Shown here in pieces: positions 27,737-35,861 of a stretch of 53,919 bases of DNA. Source of the stretch: Opitutaceae bacterium (GTDB lineage Bacteria; Verrucomicrobiota; Verrucomicrobiia; Opitutales; Opitutaceae); assembly GCA_027485815.1 (NCBI GenBank), contig JAIXQE010000096.1, positions 1 through 53,919 on the forward strand, given 5' to 3'. Under the pieces are notes generated by a model. It had not been told where the DNA came from. It ran no database searches and was given only the letters and a program-made list of their open reading frames with translations. The stretch's first letter is position 1, and each line of letters begins with the position of its first letter. A program made the position numbers and the translations under genes.

Positions 27737-28519
27737 GTGAAGCCGCTCGTCTACCTCTTCCTCGGCGTCCCCGGCTCGGGCCGCCGCGAGATCCTCGCCG
27801 ACCTGCTCGCCGATGGCCTCGCCGCGGACGAGACGCCGGCCGTCCTGCTGCCCGCCGAGGAGCCGGAAAGCGCCGCCGACGCGGGCCTGCCCCGGACGGC
27901 GCGCTGGCGCTGGGACGAGGGCACGATCGCCGCGGACTGCCCGGCGGGGGTCTCGCACCTGTTCATCCTCACCGCCGGCCGCCGCAACCCCGTCGACCAG
28001 TTGGAGGCCTTCAAGGCCTGGTTCGCCCTCCACCGCCTCGAGCTCACGCGCGTGATCTGCGTCCTCCACGGCCAGCTGGCCGCCCGCCAGCCGGCCCTCC
28101 TGCCCTGGTACGACGCGTGCGTGCACTTCGCGGACGTCGTGCTGGTGCACCGACGGGAGGGGTTGGAAAACAAGTGGCTGAGCGGGTTCGTGCGTCACTT
28201 TGAGGAGCAGCGCCTGCCCTGCATCCTCGAGCTGGTGAAGGCCGGTCGCGTGCGCAACCCGGCCCTGATCCTCGAGCCGCAGGCGCGCCGCGTGTCGCAG
28301 GCCTTCGATCCGGAGCCCGAATGGGTCTTCACCAACGCCGAGGGCGAGGAGGTCGATCCCGAGGAGGAGCCGGTGGATGACGACGAGGAGCTGACGGCCA
28401 CGCCGGCGGAGGATCCCTACTTCGAACGCCGGAGCGGCGGGCGGCGCGTCCGGGAAATCCCCGATGTGGCCGCGATCCTCGACGCGGACGCCGCGGCCGC
28501 CAAGGCGGGCGGTTCCTGA
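27737..28519 (+). CDS. Hypothetical protein with degenerate P-loop (CobW-like N-terminus)
   Basis: 260 aa from GTG 27737, which starts one base after the aroC stop. The N-terminus MKPLVYLFLGVPGSGRREIL looks like a Walker A strand-loop, but the invariant Lys is Arg (GxxGSGRR rather than GxxxxGK). A following segment, VSHLFILTAGRRNPVDQLEA, recalls CobW/GTPase folds where a cofactor or GTP sits. The C-terminal 60 residues are very acidic (GEEVDPEEEPVDDDEELT). No signal peptide. Nucleotide binding is possible but not shown; I do not recognise a named family. Tight spacing suggests expression together with aroC. Confidence 0.72.
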   Translation: MKPLVYLFLGVPGSGRREILADLLADGLAADETPAVLLPAEEPESAADAGLPRTARWRWDEGTIAADCPAGVSHLFILTAGRRNPVDQLEAFKAWFALHRLELTRVICVLHGQLAARQPALLPWYDACVHFADVVLVHRREGLENKWLSGFVRHFEEQRLPCILELVKAGRVRNPALILEPQARRVSQAFDPEPEWVFTNAEGEEVDPEEEPVDDDEELTATPAEDPYFERRSGGRRVREIPDVAAILDADAAAAKAGGS

Positions 28520-28538
28520 CGGGAGGAAAGGGATCGAT

Positions 28539-28859
28539 TCAGCGCGCGAAGTGCGCGGCGAAGGCGGGCTCGCGCGTCGCGGCGCGGACCTGCGCGGCCA
28601 GCGGCGGCCGGACGACGTACAGCAGGCTCGCGACCGTGCTGAGCGCCCGCCCCGGCGGCCAGCCGCGCCAGACCAGCCCGGCGGTCGCCCCGTAAAACGC
28701 CCCGAGCAGGCCTGCCGCGAGGGGCGCGCCCGGGCCGAAGCCGACGCCGGGCAGGTTGGCCGTGAGCCCGGTCAACAGGGCGAGGGCGGCGAGCATCGCG
28801 GCGCCGACGAGCGCATGGACGCGCGCGACGAAACGGACGCACTCCGGCGCGGGGCGCAC
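28539..28859 (-). CDS. Small membrane protein, hypothetical
   Basis: 106 aa from a GTG at 28859, 13 bp after the KDPG aldolase stop on the same strand. Two hydrophobic helices are visible (ALVGAAMLAALALLTGL and PLAAGLLGAFYGATAGLVW), then a basic amphipathic tail. The frame is open upstream into the aldolase gene, but only this part has membrane-protein character. Membership in the eda transcript is likely from spacing. Function unknown. Confidence 0.6.
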   Translation of the reverse strand: MRPAPECVRFVARVHALVGAAMLAALALLTGLTANLPGVGFGPGAPLAAGLLGAFYGATAGLVWRGWPPGRALSTVASLLYVVRPPLAAQVRAATREPAFAAHFAR

Positions 28860-28872
28860 GACGGGAGCCGCG

Positions 28873-29511
28873 TCAGGCGGCCGCCGCGGCGGCGACGAAC
28901 GCCTTGGCCTTGGCGGTGATCGCGGGCCAGTTGCGCTCGCGCAGGGCCTTGGCGTCCACCAGCGAGCTGCCGGCAGCGGTGGCAAAGGCGCCGGCACGGA
29001 GGAATTCCGCCACGTTGCCCTCGTTCACGCCCCCGGTGGGCACGAGCTCGATCTGCGGCAGCGGCGCCTTGACCGCCTTGATGTAGCCCGGACCGAAGAA
29101 CTCAGCCGGAAAGACCTTCGCGGCGTCGGCCCCCGCTTCCCAGGCGGTGAGGATCTCGGTCGGGGTGAAGGCGCCGCAGAGGACAGGCACCCCGTAGCGG
29201 CGGCAAAGCGTGATCACGTCGGGTCGCAGCGCCGGGGTCACAATGAAGCGGGCACCGGCGAGGATCCCCGCGCGGGCGGTCTCGGCGTCGAGCACCGTGC
29301 CGAGGCCGAAGAGGAAGTCCGGCAACTCGGTCGCCGCCCGCTCCAGCATCCGGATCGCCCCCGGCGTGGTCATCGTGAGTTCGATGCTGGTGAGCCCGCC
29401 GGCGGCGAGGGCCCGGGCGCAGTCGAGGAGGCCGTCGGAGGAGTCGGCGCGGATCAGCGCGATGACCTTCTCGGCCCGGAACTTGGCGAGGATGGCGTCT
29501 TTCTTCATCAC
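28873..29511 (-). CDS. eda: 2-keto-3-deoxy-6-phosphogluconate (KDPG) aldolase
   Basis: 212 aa class I aldolase cleaving KDPG to pyruvate and glyceraldehyde 3-phosphate (Entner-Doudoroff and uronate catabolism). Catalytic glutamate in SIELTMTTPGA, Schiff-base lysine in ADAAKVFPAEFFGPGYIK, phosphate-binding region LVPTGGVNEGNVAEFLRAGA. Length matches the family. The tail ends in a run of alanines. The upstream gene on the same strand is an alginate-export-type porin (73 bp gap), suggesting a small uronate uptake and catabolism unit. Some members prefer other keto-deoxy acids. Confidence 0.92.
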   Translation of the reverse strand: MMKKDAILAKFRAEKVIALIRADSSDGLLDCARALAAGGLTSIELTMTTPGAIRMLERAATELPDFLFGLGTVLDAETARAGILAGARFIVTPALRPDVITLCRRYGVPVLCGAFTPTEILTAWEAGADAAKVFPAEFFGPGYIKAVKAPLPQIELVPTGGVNEGNVAEFLRAGAFATAAGSSLVDAKALRERNWPAITAKAKAFVAAAAAA

Positions 29512-29583
29512 CCGGGGACGCTGGCGGGCGGCGAGGGACGGGGAAACACCTTTTTGGCGCTCGGCCCCGGGTCGGCGCGGTCT

Positions 29584-30771
29584 TCAGCGGGCGTACTCGA
29601 CCTGCAGCCAGGATTTGCGCACGTCGGGTAATCCGCGCCCGGCGGAGCGGAAGTCCGCGAGTTTCGCGAGCGCGGTCCACGCCGGGCCCAACCGCCGGCT
29701 CAGCATCACGTCCCACTCGTCGCCCAGGCGGTCGCCGCCCCGGTCGGAGTGGAACCAGTGCCGGCGGACGGACAAGGCGAGCGCGCCCGGGAGATCCGCC
29801 TGCAGGCGCAGGTAGCGGTCCCGGAGGCCGCCCGCGGGAGTGGAGCTGAAGAGGTCCGCCCAGCCGTTGAAGGGATGGAGCGTCGCGAGCGGCGTGCGGA
29901 ACGGGACGCCCGCGTCGTGCCCGAGCACTTCCACCCCCGCCACGAGGCCGCCGCGGGCGAGGTGGACGCCGGACTCGGCGGCCAGGTAGCGCGCGGCGTA
30001 GTCGAGCGGGCTGGCGCCGTGGTCGGTCTGGCGCGCCGCCTCCACCCGGTACGTCCAGCGCATCCCCGGGCCCAGCGGCGCGCCGCCCGTGAGGCTGGCT
30101 CCGAGGGTGGCGCACGCGTTCGTCCGCACCTCCGGGAAATCCAGGAAGTACGCGTACGCGCTCAGCGTGCCCGCGGGCAGGCCCTCGCGGACCGCGTGGA
30201 ACAGGTGGGAATCGGTCCGCCAGCGCCCCTGCGGGTGGGTGCGCCCGAGCCCGCGGTTCACCTGCCGCAGGTGGGCGTAGGTGAGCGTCGTGCCCGACCA
30301 GGTCCGGTCCTCCACCAGCGCCGCGTCAAACGTCTGCTGGTTCTGCCGCCAGGAGCCGTCGCCGACGAAGCGCCCTTGGTCTAGGAACAGCCGCTGCCGC
30401 CCCAGCCGGACGAGGGTCTTTCCGAAGGAGCGGCCAAAGTGCAGCTGGTTGACCTCCGTTGAGTCAGGATCGGAGATCCCGGCGCGCCCGGCGGCGGCGG
30501 GATTCAGACCGGCCTGGCTGTACCGATCCCCATCGGCCGCCGCCACCCCCTCCACCTCGGCCAGCGCCGACCAGCCGGCCCACGGCGCGGGGGCGAATCC
30601 CAGCCGCGTGCGCCCCGTCAGCGCCTCCGCGTCGCGCAGGCCCGTCTGGGTCACGGCCTCGTGCCGCACCCTCACGTTCAGGGTGAGCACGCCGGCGGCG
30701 AACGCCCCGGCCGGAGCGAAGGCGGCGGCGAGCAGCGGCAGGAAAAGGCGGGCGGGGCGGAACAGGGGCAT
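29584..30771 (-). CDS. Outer-membrane beta-barrel porin, alginate-export family
   Basis: 395 aa from ATG 30771 (MPLFRPARLFLPLLAAAFAP signal peptide, cleavage near AFA). The mature protein shows alternating amphipathic strands and the typical stretch LVRLGRQRLFLDQGRFVGDG then SWRQNQQTFDAALVEDRTWS. It ends with a beta-signal-like WLQVEYAR. This fits the alginate_exp barrel family, which moves uronate polymers or other anions across the outer membrane. An ATG at 30819 adds 16 residues before the signal peptide and is less likely. It precedes eda on the same strand. Confidence 0.82.
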   Translation of the reverse strand: MPLFRPARLFLPLLAAAFAPAGAFAAGVLTLNVRVRHEAVTQTGLRDAEALTGRTRLGFAPAPWAGWSALAEVEGVAAADGDRYSQAGLNPAAAGRAGISDPDSTEVNQLHFGRSFGKTLVRLGRQRLFLDQGRFVGDGSWRQNQQTFDAALVEDRTWSGTTLTYAHLRQVNRGLGRTHPQGRWRTDSHLFHAVREGLPAGTLSAYAYFLDFPEVRTNACATLGASLTGGAPLGPGMRWTYRVEAARQTDHGASPLDYAARYLAAESGVHLARGGLVAGVEVLGHDAGVPFRTPLATLHPFNGWADLFSSTPAGGLRDRYLRLQADLPGALALSVRRHWFHSDRGGDRLGDEWDVMLSRRLGPAWTALAKLADFRSAGRGLPDVRKSWLQVEYAR

Positions 30772-30962
30772 CGAGGGAAAAGGCTCCGCGGAACTCGCCG
30801 CGCGACGGACCGAGCGCATGGGAGTGCCGCGGCCGACGCAACCCCCGATCCGCGGCGCCGACCCGCCGCCGGCCTCCGGAACTAGCGCGGTGGTCCCTCG
30901 GCAGCCAACGCCAAGGGCGAGTCGAGCGCACGGGAAACGGCGGCGGGGACGTTCACGGGGCG

Positions 30963-32270
30963 TCAGGCCGCGCCGGCCAGCGGCGGGAAATGCCGGGCCG
31001 CCACCAGCCCCCGGCGCAGCTCCGCCCGGAAATCCGGGTGCGCGATCGAGGCCAGCGCCTCACCCCGCTCCCGCAGCGTGCGGCCGTGCAGGTTCACCGC
31101 CCCGTACTCCGTGACCACCCAATGAACGTGCCCTCGCGTCGTGACCACCCCCGCGCCCGGACTCAGCTCCACCACCAGCCGCGAAATCCGCCCCCCCGCC
31201 GCCGTTGCCGGCAGCGCGATCACCGGCTTGCCCCCCGGGGAAAGCGCGGCGCCACGGATGAAATCCATCTGCCCGCCGATGCCCGAGTAGATCCGGTGCC
31301 CGAGCGAGTCCGCGCACACCTGCCCGCTCAGGTCCACCTGCAGGGCCGAGTTCACCGCCACCACCCGCGGATTCTGCCGGATCACCGCCGTGTCGTTGGT
31401 CCAATCACACGGGTAGAAGGCCACCAGCGGGTTGTCGTGGACGAAGTCGAACAGCCGCCGGGTCCCGTTGACGAAGCTGGTGACGATCCGCCCCGCCCCC
31501 ACCTGCTTGAGGCGATTCGTGACCGCGCCGGACTCCACCAGGTCCACGACGCGATCGGAGAACATCTCCGTGTGGATGCCCAGGTCCCGCTTGTCGTGGA
31601 GGCGCGACAGCACCGCGTCCGGAATGCCGCCGATGCCGAGCTGCAGCGTGCTGCCGTCCCCGACCAGGTCCGCGACGAGCTCGCCGATGCGGGCCTCGAC
31701 GGCGGTCTCGGGTTCGGGGTGATGCTCGCAGAGCGGGCGGTCCGTGGCCACGAACGCATGGATGCGCTCGAGCGGCACCACGTTGTTGCCGTGGGTCCGG
31801 GGCATCTGCTCGTTGATCTCCGCCAGCACCAGCCGGGCGGTCTCGACCGCGGCCTTGGCGGCGTCGCAGGACGTGCCGAGCGAGCAGAGGCCGTGGCGGT
31901 CGGGCGGCGAGACCTGCACCAGCGCGGCGTCGAGCGGGACCTGGCCGGAAAGGAAGAGGTCCGGGATGTCCGAGAGGAAGATGGGGATGAAGTCGGCGCG
32001 GTCCTCGGCGATCGCCTCCCGCAGCGGGGCGCCGGTGAAGAGCGAGACGGAGCGGAACTCCCGCTCGCGGCCCGGGGCGGCGAAGGGCGCGGGACCCGCC
32101 GTGTGCAGGTGGTAGAGGCGGACCCCCGCGAGGTCGCGGCGGGCACAGAGCGCGTCGACGAGGGGCGCGGGCGTCGCGCACGCGCCGTGGACGAAGACGG
32201 AGGTGCCGCTGCGTACCGCCGCGACGACGTCGGCGGCCGGGACGGAACGGGCTGGCCAGGACACGGACAT
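30963..32270 (-). CDS. Acetyl-CoA hydrolase/4-hydroxybutyrate CoA-transferase family protein
   Basis: 435 aa CoA-transferase. N-terminal domain (about 1-190) with SGTSVFVHGACATPAPLVDAL and VSPPDRHGLCSLGTSCD. C-terminal domain with LQLGIGGIPDAVL, the catalytic glutamate region LGIHTEMFSDRVVDLVESG, the RIYSGIGGQMDFIRGAALS acyl-binding motif, and VVTEYGAVNLHGRTLRERGEAL. Family members move CoA between acetyl-CoA and butyrate or 4-hydroxybutyrate, or hydrolyse acetyl-CoA. The exact substrate cannot be decided from sequence. Divergent from hemG, with 153 bp between them. Confidence 0.92.
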   Translation of the reverse strand: MSVSWPARSVPAADVVAAVRSGTSVFVHGACATPAPLVDALCARRDLAGVRLYHLHTAGPAPFAAPGREREFRSVSLFTGAPLREAIAEDRADFIPIFLSDIPDLFLSGQVPLDAALVQVSPPDRHGLCSLGTSCDAAKAAVETARLVLAEINEQMPRTHGNNVVPLERIHAFVATDRPLCEHHPEPETAVEARIGELVADLVGDGSTLQLGIGGIPDAVLSRLHDKRDLGIHTEMFSDRVVDLVESGAVTNRLKQVGAGRIVTSFVNGTRRLFDFVHDNPLVAFYPCDWTNDTAVIRQNPRVVAVNSALQVDLSGQVCADSLGHRIYSGIGGQMDFIRGAALSPGGKPVIALPATAAGGRISRLVVELSPGAGVVTTRGHVHWVVTEYGAVNLHGRTLRERGEALASIAHPDFRAELRRGLVAARHFPPLAGAA

Positions 32271-32377
32271 GGGGTGGTGGGGAAAGCAATGACCGGGGGC
32301 TCGCCGCGGGGGAAGTCCCGACGGTGCGCGGCGGGTGCCAACCGCTGGGCGTTTCTTGCGCCCCGGCGGGCGACGGT

Positions 32378-32397
32378 GGCAATTGGCTTTTATTGCC
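32378..32397. promoter_or_regulatory. Inverted repeat in the CoA-transferase/hemG divergent region
   Basis: GGCAAT (32378-32383) and ATTGCC (32392-32397) are perfect arms around an AT-rich 8-base centre. The site lies 26 bp before the hemG ATG in a divergent intergenic region, the position expected for a repressor operator or core promoter. No protein partner can be assigned. Confidence 0.35.
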
Positions 32398-32423
32398 GGG
32401 CGCGGGCCGCCTAGGCTCGGGGA

Positions 32424-33803
32424 ATGTCATCCCCGAGGAAACCGTTGCGCGTCGCCGTCGTCGGCGGCGGGGTCACCGGGCTCACCGCCGCCTGGCAGAT
32501 CCAGCGGCTGGGCCACCGCGTCACGGTGCTCGAGGCCGGCGCGCGGGCGGGGGGCGTCATCGGCGGGCAGCGGCTGGGCGCGTGGCTGCAGGAGCTGGGC
32601 CCGAACTCGCTGCTGGAGGGCTCGCCGGAGATCGCGGCCTTCGTCGACGACGTCGGCCTGGCGCCGCGGCGCCTCTACGCGGCCCCCGCGGCGAAGCAGC
32701 GCTACCTCGTCCGGGATGGCCGCCCCGTGGCCCTGCCGACCTCCCCCGGCGCCTTCCTCCGCACCCCGCTCTTCTCCGTCGGCGCCAAGCTGCGCCTGCT
32801 CCTGGAACCGTTCTGGCGGCGCGCCCCGGCCGACGCCGACGAGACCCTGGCGGACTTCGTCCGGCGGCGGCTCGGCCGCGAATTCCTCGACTACGCCATC
32901 AACCCGTTCGTGGCCGGGGTCTACGCGGGCGATCCGGAACGGCTCTCGGTACGGCACGCCTTCCCCCGACTGCACGCGCTCGAGCAGGACTCCGGCTCGC
33001 TGCTGCTCGGGGCCCTGCGGCGCCGCAACCCGAGCGGCGGACCCAAGGGCCGCATCTGCTCGTTCCCCGAGGGGCTCGGCGAGATCCCCCGCGCGCTGCA
33101 GGCGCGCCTGCTCGACCCGGTGCTCCTCCGCACCCGTGTCACGGCGCTCCACCGCGCGGGCGCCGGCTGGCGGCTGGCCCTGGAGCAACGGGGAACGCCG
33201 GGGGAGGCGGAATTCGACCTCGTCGTCTGCGCCCTGCCCGCGGACGCGCTCGCCACCCTCGCCTTCCCCGACCTCGGCCCGGACGCCGGCCTGGGGGTGC
33301 TCGCGGAGATCCCCCACCCGGCCGTCGTGTCCGTCTTCACCGGCCACCGGCGCGAGGACGTGACCCACCCGCTGGACGGCTTCGGGCTGCTCGTGCCGGC
33401 GGTCGAGGGCGGGCGGATTCTCGGCACCCTGTTCTCCAGCACGCTCTTCCCCGGCCGCGCCCCGGAGGGCCACGTGGCCCTGACCACCTTCGTCGGCGGA
33501 ACCCGCCAGCCGGAACTGGCCGCGCTGGACGACGCGGCGCTGACCACCGTCGTGCGCGAGGAACTCGGGCGTTTGCTCGGCGTCCGCGGCACGCCGGCGA
33601 TCGTCCGCGTGCAGCGCTGGCCGCGCGCGATCCCGCAGTACGCGCCCGGCCATCAGCGGTTCCTCACGGCCATCGAGCGGCTGGAGGCGGCCGCCCCGGG
33701 CGTCTTCGTCGGGGGCAATTGCCGGGACGGGATCTCCCTCCCGAACTGCATCGCGGCCGGCTACCGGCTCGCCGCCGCCGTGCGCCGCCACGCCGAGGCC
33801 TGA
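32424..33803 (+). CDS. hemG: Protoporphyrinogen oxidase, FAD (HemY) type
   Basis: 459 aa oxygen-using flavoenzyme making protoporphyrin IX (some members oxidise coproporphyrinogen III). N-terminal FAD Rossmann motif VAVVGGGVTGLTAAWQIQR then TVLEAGARAGGVIGG; QELGPNSLLEGSPE; NPFVAGVYAGDPERLSVRHA; C-terminal FAD-binding VFVGGNCRDGISLPNCIAAG. This is the FAD amine-oxidase-like family, sometimes called HemY, not the flavodoxin-like HemG of E. coli. It faces hemN across a 19-bp gap. Confidence 0.93.
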   Translation: MSSPRKPLRVAVVGGGVTGLTAAWQIQRLGHRVTVLEAGARAGGVIGGQRLGAWLQELGPNSLLEGSPEIAAFVDDVGLAPRRLYAAPAAKQRYLVRDGRPVALPTSPGAFLRTPLFSVGAKLRLLLEPFWRRAPADADETLADFVRRRLGREFLDYAINPFVAGVYAGDPERLSVRHAFPRLHALEQDSGSLLLGALRRRNPSGGPKGRICSFPEGLGEIPRALQARLLDPVLLRTRVTALHRAGAGWRLALEQRGTPGEAEFDLVVCALPADALATLAFPDLGPDAGLGVLAEIPHPAVVSVFTGHRREDVTHPLDGFGLLVPAVEGGRILGTLFSSTLFPGRAPEGHVALTTFVGGTRQPELAALDDAALTTVVREELGRLLGVRGTPAIVRVQRWPRAIPQYAPGHQRFLTAIERLEAAAPGVFVGGNCRDGISLPNCIAAGYRLAAAVRRHAEA

Positions 33804-33822
33804 GCGGCCCTCCCCACCGCGT

Positions 33823-35235
33823 TCAGATCGCCGGCGCGTGGCGGCCCGGGGTCGCGGTGAACAACGGATCGAAGCGCATCGCGATCACCCGGAGCAGTGG
33901 TTGGCCGGCCGGCGTGACCGCGAGGCCGCCCGCCTCCCGGCGCACGAGGCCGTCGGCCCGGAGGTCCTCCAGCTCCGCCAGTTCGGCCGCGTACGCGGTG
34001 CTGAACTCCACGCCGAGTTGCCGGGAGAGGTCCGCGTAGTCGAGGCGGCGGTCACACATCAGCCGCAGGATGATCGTACGGCGGCGACGGTCCTCCGCGC
34101 CCAAGCGCAGGCCGCGCTCGATCGGCAGGGCGCCGGCGTCGAGCGCCGCCCGCCACGCGGCGAGTTCCCGGTGGTTCTGACGGTAGGTGTCCGCGGTGGC
34201 GGAGATCGCGGAGAGGCCGAACCCGTACAGCGAGGCCTCGGCGCACGTCGTGTAGCCCTGGAAGTTGCGGTGCAGTGTGCCGGCGCGCTGCGCCACCGCG
34301 AGGGCGTCGTCCGGCCGGGCGAAGTGATCGAGGCCGATGTCGAGGAACCCGGCCGCGGTGAGACGCTCGTGGGCGACCGCGAACATCGCGAGCTTCTCCT
34401 CCGCGGAGGGCAGCGGGCACTGCTGTTCCAGGATCCGCTGGGCGGGCTTCAGCCACGGCACGTGGGCGTAGCTGAAGACGGAGAGTCGGTCGGGCCCGAG
34501 CGTGAGCACCTCATCGAGCGTCCGCGCGAACCCCGCGGCGTGCTGGTGGGGCAGGCCGAAGATGAGATCCACGTTGATCGAAGCGAATCCGGCCGCACGC
34601 AGCCAGGCGCAGGCCTGGCGGTTGAGCTCCGACGGCTGCAGGCGATGGATCGCGAGCTGTACGCGGGGATCCGTGTCCTGCACCCCCAGCGAGGCCCGGT
34701 TGGCGCCGATCTCCCGCAGCGCGGCGACGTGCGCCGCGGTGAGCCGCCGCGGGTCGATCTCGACGCTGAACTCGACCTCCGGGGCGAGGCGGAACGTGCG
34801 GTGGATGAGCTCGCCGAGCCGCCCCAGCTCGTCCGGGGGCAGGAAGGTCGGCGTGCCGCCGCCGAGGTGCACCTGCACGACGGGGCGCGTGGCCTCCATC
34901 CGCTCCGCGGTGAGCCGCACCTCGCGCGCGAGGTCGTCGACATACTCCGCGGCCGCGTCGCGCCGGCGGGTAATGACGGTGTTGCAGCCGCAGAACCAGC
35001 AGCGGGTCTCGCAGAATGGGAGATGGAAATAGAGCGAGAGCGGGCCGGCCCCCGGGGCGTTGTCCGCGCGCAGCGCCGCCGCCGGATCGAGCGCCGCCAA
35101 GTCTTCCGAGAACTGCGTCGCCGGAGGGTAAGACGTGTAGCGGGGTCCCGGGATGGAGTACTTGCGGATGAGGTCCAGCGCGAGCGGCGCGGGCCGCGGG
35201 AGCGGGACGGAGGCGGTCTCGTGGGGCAGGATCAT
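33823..35235 (-). CDS. hemN: Oxygen-independent coproporphyrinogen III dehydrogenase
   Basis: 470 aa radical SAM enzyme from ATG 35235. HemN-specific N-terminus KYSIPGPRYTSYPPATQF; 4Fe-4S motif CETRCWFCGC in LYFHLPFCETRCWFCGCNTV; SAM-binding HLGGGTPTFL; INVDLIFGLPHQ; and the C-terminal HemN domain (NFQGYTTCAEASLYGFGLSA). YTSYPPATQF and the cysteine spacing with an extra C separate it from HemW. With the oxygen-dependent hemG next to it, the organism can make heme with partial independence from O2. Upstream on the same strand are the DksA-like and ccsBA genes. Confidence 0.95.
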   Translation of the reverse strand: MILPHETASVPLPRPAPLALDLIRKYSIPGPRYTSYPPATQFSEDLAALDPAAALRADNAPGAGPLSLYFHLPFCETRCWFCGCNTVITRRRDAAAEYVDDLAREVRLTAERMEATRPVVQVHLGGGTPTFLPPDELGRLGELIHRTFRLAPEVEFSVEIDPRRLTAAHVAALREIGANRASLGVQDTDPRVQLAIHRLQPSELNRQACAWLRAAGFASINVDLIFGLPHQHAAGFARTLDEVLTLGPDRLSVFSYAHVPWLKPAQRILEQQCPLPSAEEKLAMFAVAHERLTAAGFLDIGLDHFARPDDALAVAQRAGTLHRNFQGYTTCAEASLYGFGLSAISATADTYRQNHRELAAWRAALDAGALPIERGLRLGAEDRRRRTIILRLMCDRRLDYADLSRQLGVEFSTAYAAELAELEDLRADGLVRREAGGLAVTPAGQPLLRVIAMRFDPLFTATPGRHAPAI

Positions 35236-35323
35236 GGCGTGGGCGTCCGTGCCGAGGATGGCACGGGCGGCGGCCGGCGGCTGCGCGCGGCTTGGCGGCG
35301 TGCGCGCGGCGCTTGCGCTGCGC

Positions 35324-35695
35324 TCAGCGCGACGCCTTCTCCCGCCGCTCGGCCGCGGCCCGGGTAAAGCGGGTCCAGGGGAGCGCCCGGAGCCGGGCCG
35401 CGGGGATCCGCGCTCCCGTGTCCTCGCAGATCCCGTAGCGGCCCTCGCGGAGACGCCGGAGGGCGGCCTCGACCTCGGTGAGCGCGGAGTCCTCGTGCGC
35501 CAGCTCGGCGCGCAGGTCGCGAAGCTCGAGTTCACCCTCGGTGAAGTCGAGCGCGTCGGCGCCACCCCGCTCGTGCGGGAGGCGGGTCGCGGCCGCGTGT
35601 TCCCGCCGCGCCGCCAGCAGGCCGGCGTGGAGACGGGTGAGAGTGCGATGGTGCCAGGCCCACTTGGGCGCGGGGAGCGGGGCGGAGGGGTTCAT
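35324..35695 (-). CDS. DksA/TraR-like protein lacking most zinc cysteines
   Basis: 123 aa from ATG 35695. Helical N-terminus (LTRLHAGLLAARREHAAATR, a coiled-coil-like hairpin), an acidic middle, and a C-terminal module RLREGRYGICEDTGARIPAA then RLRALPWTRF, clearly aligning with the DksA/TraR zinc-finger motif YG.CE.CG..I...RL.A.P....C. Only the first cysteine is present; the other three are replaced. Family proteins bind the RNA polymerase secondary channel. Loss of zinc ligands is known in some DksA paralogues. It lies between ccsBA and hemN. Confidence 0.8.
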   Translation of the reverse strand: MNPSAPLPAPKWAWHHRTLTRLHAGLLAARREHAAATRLPHERGGADALDFTEGELELRDLRAELAHEDSALTEVEAALRRLREGRYGICEDTGARIPAARLRALPWTRFTRAAAERREKASR

Positions 35696-35708
35696 GGCAA
35701 CGCGCACC

Positions 35709-35861
35709 CTACGCCGCGGGCGCGGGGACGCTGCGCACCGCTTGCCCGTTCGCGCGCGCGGCTTGCGCGCCGGGCCGCGGCCGCCGGAACGCGGTGAGCA
35801 GCAGGGCCCCGTGCAGGAGCGTGAAGCCCGCCAGCGGCCAAGCGGCCGCCCCTTGCCCGCC
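35709..35861 (-). other. In-frame coding-like extension past the ccsBA stop codon
   Basis: Directly after the ccsBA TAA (35864-35862) the same frame continues for 50 codons to a TAG (35711-35709). It encodes a hydrophobic helix (AAAWPLAGFTLLHGALLLTA) and a basic tail. Restoring Tyr at the stop would give GLHQYGG, resembling the GLH-x-YG pattern that many CcsA proteins have before a final membrane helix. I infer a nonsense change, a base-call error (TAC or TAT to TAA) or readthrough. There is no independent start codon in the segment. Confidence 0.55.
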
